A stretch of DNA of 8,447 bases from Actinomycetes bacterium (GTDB lineage: Bacteria > Actinomycetota > Acidimicrobiia > Acidimicrobiales > RAAP-2): contig JAJYZN010000123.1 of NCBI GenBank assembly GCA_021799915.1, forward strand, positions 1-8,447, in the 5' to 3' direction. The position numbers and the translations under genes are program-made. Under the pieces are notes generated by a model. It had not been told where the DNA came from and ran no database searches. It was given only the letters and a program-made list of their open reading frames with translations. Of this stretch, positions 5,768 to 8,447 are shown in pieces (within the stretch, counting starts at the first letter, position 1; every line of letters starts with the position of its first letter).

Positions 5768-7524
5768 CTCGGGCCCCCAACGGCGGACACCGGCACTCCC
5801 GGACCGCCGAGCGCTGCGCCAGACCCGTCTTGCGTTGCCGCCTGCGCTGCCGCGCCGGCGTGGTAGCTCGAGCGGGTGAGCGGCGAGGCGACCACATGCG
5901 CCAGGCCGAGCTCACGCCCGATCTCGGCCAGCCGGGCAAACTCTCCCTCTTCCCACCAACGCGCCACCGGCAGGTGTGAGCGGGTCGGCCGCAGGTACTG
6001 GCCGATGGTGGCGATCGATGCGCCGACCGAGCACAAGTCGGCCAGCGTGGCCACCACCTCGTCCTCGCGCTCGCCGAGACCGACCATGAGCCCGGACTTC
6101 ACCGTGAGGCCTGCGTCTGCTGCTCGTGCCAGCACAGTCAGGCTGCGGGCGTAGCCGGCCGAGGGCCGGACCGCTCGCTGGAGCCTGGCCACAGTCTCGA
6201 CGTTGTGATTGAGGACGTCGGGGCGCACGTCGAGAACCATCGCCAACGCCGCGGCATCCCCGCGAAAATCCGAGATCAGCACTTCCACGGCGGTACCCGG
6301 AGCATTGCGCCGGATGGCCTCGACCGTGTCGGCAATGGCCGCAGCACCCCCGTCGGGCAGGTCGTCGCGGGCCACGCACGTGACCACGGCGTGGGACAGG
6401 CCCATCCGGCGCACGGCGCGGGCCACCCTCTCGGGCTCGCCCGGATCGAGCGGCAACGGGCGTTGCGTGTCCACCTGACAGAACCCGCACGCGCGGGTGC
6501 AACGGGTGCCGTTCACCATGAAGGTGGCGGTGCCGGCCGACCAGCACTCGAAGATGTTGGGACAGCCGGCCTCCTCGCAGACCGTCGCCAGCCCGAGCCC
6601 GTGCACCTCCCTCCCCGTCTGCACGTAGCGCCCACCCATGCGAGCCGGCGCCCGGAGCCATGGGGGCTTGCGAGCCGAGAGCGACACCCGCGCCCCCACA
6701 TCGACGCCGGCGCGCTCAAGGCGTCGCCATGAGGGTGGCCCGACCGAGGCGCCGGACGTTTCGGCCGGCGACTCCCGCCCGTCGCGCACACCACCCCGGA
6801 CCCCTGCACCCGCGGCCGCCGAGCCGCCGGAGCGAGAGCGGTCCGGCCACGCGACGGACTGGACCTCCGCGTTGCCGGCACCCCAGGCCGCCGCCGCGCG
6901 GATCAGCATCGCCGAGACGACCTCTGCCATGGACGCCGGGCATCCCTCGCTCCGGAGCGAGGTGACCGCAGCGTCGGTGATCCCGCACGGGACGATGTGG
7001 CCGAACATCGCGAGGTCGCACTCCACGTTCAACGCCACGCCGTGGAGGGTGCGGCGGCGGCCGTCGCTGGCACGGACGATGCGGACACCGACGGCGGCGA
7101 TCTTGCGCGGACTCGAGGTGCCCACACCGATCCACACGCCGGGGTAGCCGTCCCGCCTGCCGACGCGCGCATCGGGCCCACCGACACCGAGGGCGCCGAG
7201 CACGTCGATCACGACTTCTTCGAGCAGGTGGACATGGCGACGGCCGGACCCGGGATCGTCGGGAACGGTGACGATCGGGTAGACGACGAGCTGACCGGGA
7301 CCGTGGTAGGTGACGTCGCCCCCTCGGTCCACCCGTACCAGCCGTGCGCCAACCGCCTCGGGGTCCGTGAGCACGTGGGCCGGGTCCCCGCGCACGCCCA
7401 GGGTGTACGTGTGGGGATGCTCCAGCACGAGGACGTAGTCGTCGACCGCCCGCGAGGCGAGAGCGCGCTGGAGGTCGAGCGCCTCCTCGTAAGGAGCCCG
7501 ACCGATGACCCGTATCCGCAGCAT
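5764..7524 (-). CDS. LipB-LipA fusion: octanoyltransferase and lipoyl synthase in one protein
   Basis: One frame of 586 residues joins the two enzymes of endogenous lipoate assembly. Residues 1-215 are LipB, which moves octanoate from acyl carrier protein to a lysine of lipoyl domains: GGDVTYHGPGQLVVYP (68-83), catalytic K141 in KIAAVGV and C180 in PCGITD. Residues about 216-280 are a Gly/Ala/Arg/Ser-rich linker. Residues about 281-558 are LipA, a radical-SAM enzyme that adds two sulfurs: RKPPWLR (285-291), auxiliary-cluster C316, C321 and C327 (CX4CX5C), radical-SAM C342, C346 and C349 (CX3CX2C), and RSSYHA (551-556) near the end. A Gly/Ala-rich tail of about 30 residues follows. Mycobacterial LipB (about 230) plus LipA (about 311) nearly equals this length, so both halves are full size. 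It starts 12 bases after the E2 gene with no Shine-Dalgarno site, so it is probably coupled to E2 translation. In-frame GTGs at 6699 and 6687 could also start a separate LipA. Confidence 0.93.
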   Translation of the reverse strand: MLRIRVIGRAPYEEALDLQRALASRAVDDYVLVLEHPHTYTLGVRGDPAHVLTDPEAVGARLVRVDRGGDVTYHGPGQLVVYPIVTVPDDPGSGRRHVHLLEEVVIDVLGALGVGGPDARVGRRDGYPGVWIGVGTSSPRKIAAVGVRIVRASDGRRRTLHGVALNVECDLAMFGHIVPCGITDAAVTSLRSEGCPASMAEVVSAMLIRAAAAWGAGNAEVQSVAWPDRSRSGGSAAAGAGVRGGVRDGRESPAETSGASVGPPSWRRLERAGVDVGARVSLSARKPPWLRAPARMGGRYVQTGREVHGLGLATVCEEAGCPNIFECWSAGTATFMVNGTRCTRACGFCQVDTQRPLPLDPGEPERVARAVRRMGLSHAVVTCVARDDLPDGGAAAIADTVEAIRRNAPGTAVEVLISDFRGDAAALAMVLDVRPDVLNHNVETVARLQRAVRPSAGYARSLTVLARAADAGLTVKSGLMVGLGEREDEVVATLADLCSVGASIATIGQYLRPTRSHLPVARWWEEGEFARLAEIGRELGLAHVVASPLTRSSYHAGAAAQAATQDGSGAALGGPGVPVSAVGGPS

Positions 7525-7536
7525 GGCCGGGGCCGG

Positions 7537-8447
7537 CTAGAGCTCGGCGACCCAGTCGCGCGTACCGATCACCTCGGCGACCCGCCGGAGGAACGAGGAG
7601 ACGTAGGCGCCGTCGACCGCACGGTGGTCCCAGCTCACCCCCAGCATCCCGGTGGAGTGGATCGCGATCGACTCGGTGCCGTCGGCATGGGTGACCGCGA
7701 CCGGACGGCGGGCGATCCCGTCGGTCGCCAGGATGGCCACCTGGGGCTGGTTGATGATCGGTACGGTGAACCGCGTGCCAAACGGCCCGTCGTTGGTGAT
7801 CGAGAACGTCCCACCGGAGATGTCATCGGCGCCCAGTTGCCGGGTGCGGGCCCGATCGGCCACGTCACGGATGCGCCGGGCGAGGCCTCGCAGCGTCACC
7901 TCCTCGGCCCGATGCACGACGGGGACGATGAGCCCTTCGTGGTCCAAGTCGACCGCGATCCCGAGGTTGACCTGCTGGTGCACGACGAGCGCGTCATCCG
8001 CCACCGAGGCGTTCAGGTTGGGGAACTCCCGGAGGCCGTCGACGACGGCCCGCGCCACGAACGGCAGGTACGTGAGCGAGAAGCCCTCTTCGGCCCTGAA
8101 GCGTGCTCCCCAGGCGGATCGGACCCTCTCGACGGGCTCGAAGTCGACGTCATAGGCGATGTAGGCGTGCGGCGACGTGGCTCGGGACCGCACCATGTGC
8201 TCGGCCGTCCGCCGCCTCATGTTGGAAAACGGCACGACCCGGTCGCCGGCCGGGACACGCAGCACCGCCGAACCGACGGTCGGCTCTCCCACGCTGCGCG
8301 GGCCGGTGGCTTCCAGCGCGCCACCCGGAGCAGGCGGCACGACGGCCGGGAGGGGCGCGGGTGCCGGAGCGGGCGCGGGTGCCGGCGCGGGTGCGGGTGC
8401 GGGTGCCGGCGCGGGTGCGCTCGAGCTGCGAGCGTCGATGACCGCCA
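7537..8447 (-). CDS. 2-oxo acid dehydrogenase E2 (dihydrolipoamide acyltransferase), N-terminus beyond window
   Basis: Core acyltransferase of a pyruvate, 2-oxoglutarate or branched-chain 2-oxo acid dehydrogenase complex; it passes the acyl group from lipoyl-lysine to CoA. The visible 302 codons stay open to the right edge, so the true start is off-window. A GTG at 8340 would give a plausible 267-residue frame, but the coding signal continues upstream as AVIDARSSS plus an (Ala-Pro)11 linker, so I reject it as the start. The catalytic domain begins near RVVPFSNMRRRTAEHM (about 8235 downward) and contains FSITNDGPFGT, NQPQVAILATDGI and the active-site motif SWDHRAVDG, with His at 7624-7626. No peripheral-subunit-binding domain lies between the linker and the catalytic domain. 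The lipB-lipA fusion follows 12 bases after its TAG, resembling the dlaT (sucB)-lipB-lipA region of mycobacteria. Which 2-oxo acid it serves cannot be settled here. Confidence 0.92.
   Translation of the reverse strand, partial: AVIDARSSSAPAPAPAPAPAPAPAPAPAPAPLPAVVPPAPGGALEATGPRSVGEPTVGSAVLRVPAGDRVVPFSNMRRRTAEHMVRSRATSPHAYIAYDVDFEPVERVRSAWGARFRAEEGFSLTYLPFVARAVVDGLREFPNLNASVADDALVVHQQVNLGIAVDLDHEGLIVPVVHRAEEVTLRGLARRIRDVADRARTRQLGADDISGGTFSITNDGPFGTRFTVPIINQPQVAILATDGIARRPVAVTHADGTESIAIHSTGMLGVSWDHRAVDGAYVSSFLRRVAEVIGTRDWVAEL
8353..8418 (-). repeat. Coding tandem repeat for an (Ala-Pro)11 linker
   Basis: Eleven Ala-Pro dipeptides are encoded by 66 bases built from six-base units (GCN CCN). 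A 21-base stretch at 8375-8395 recurs exactly at 8399-8419, a period of 24. Ala-Pro linkers are typical of E2 proteins, where they form stiff, extended arms that let lipoyl domains swing. The DNA repeat could vary in copy number by slippage in six-base steps without breaking the frame. Confidence 0.85.

Noticed and set aside
5912..6661. Alternative minus-strand frame overlapping the LipA region
   Set aside because: The in-frame LipA reading carries all conserved cysteines and the RSSYHA motif; the other frame is Arg/Gly-rich and matches nothing.
8338..8340. GTG as the start of the E2 gene
   Set aside because: The same frame continues upstream through an (Ala-Pro)11 linker typical of E2 proteins to the window edge, so this GTG is an internal valine.
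8353..8418. Tandem repeat as a CRISPR-like or non-coding array
   Set aside because: The units are six bases without spacers and translate in frame to Ala-Pro within the E2 gene.

Overview
This window comes from a high-GC bacterium, most likely an actinomycete in the broad sense (Actinomycetota, perhaps Acidimicrobiia-like). Evidence for this is the strong G/C bias at third codon positions, a short membrane protein ending in a DUF2510 domain (a mainly actinobacterial module), starts without Shine-Dalgarno sites preceded by TANNNT hexamers, and an E2-lipB-lipA gene order that resembles mycobacteria. The lineage is inferred from these traits only. It is a dense housekeeping region with no RNA genes, mobile elements, CRISPR arrays or phage genes that I can see. 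The longest gap between genes is 173 bases.

Left part (1-1570, minus strand): a two-gene unit with a PduO-type cob(I)alamin adenosyltransferase followed by an M17 leucyl aminopeptidase. The two overlap by ATGA, and the aminopeptidase runs off the left edge, losing its C-terminal catalytic part. Centre (1614-5123, plus strand): a complete cobalamin-dependent methionine synthase, metH, divergent from the adenosyltransferase across only 43 bases. Two B12-related genes are therefore back to back, and each has a leaderless-type promoter motif in the gap. After metH come 173 bases with GC-rich inverted repeats and a promoter, then a 156-residue single-pass membrane protein with a DUF2510 tail (5297-5767).

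Right part (5764-8447, minus strand): a lipoate unit. Transcribed leftward from beyond the right edge are the E2 acyltransferase of a 2-oxo acid dehydrogenase complex (Ala-Pro linker and catalytic domain visible) and, 12 bases later, one 586-codon reading frame that joins octanoyltransferase LipB to lipoyl synthase LipA. LipB places octanoate on lipoyl domains such as those of E2, and LipA inserts the two sulfurs, so the fused protein would carry out both steps of lipoyl assembly and is encoded next to a likely substrate. The stop codons of this fusion and of the convergent DUF2510 gene lie on the same CTAG tetranucleotide.

The most noteworthy item is the LipB-LipA fusion with all visible catalytic motifs intact in both halves. 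The rest looks like well-conserved core metabolism. I found no evidence of a wholly new system.
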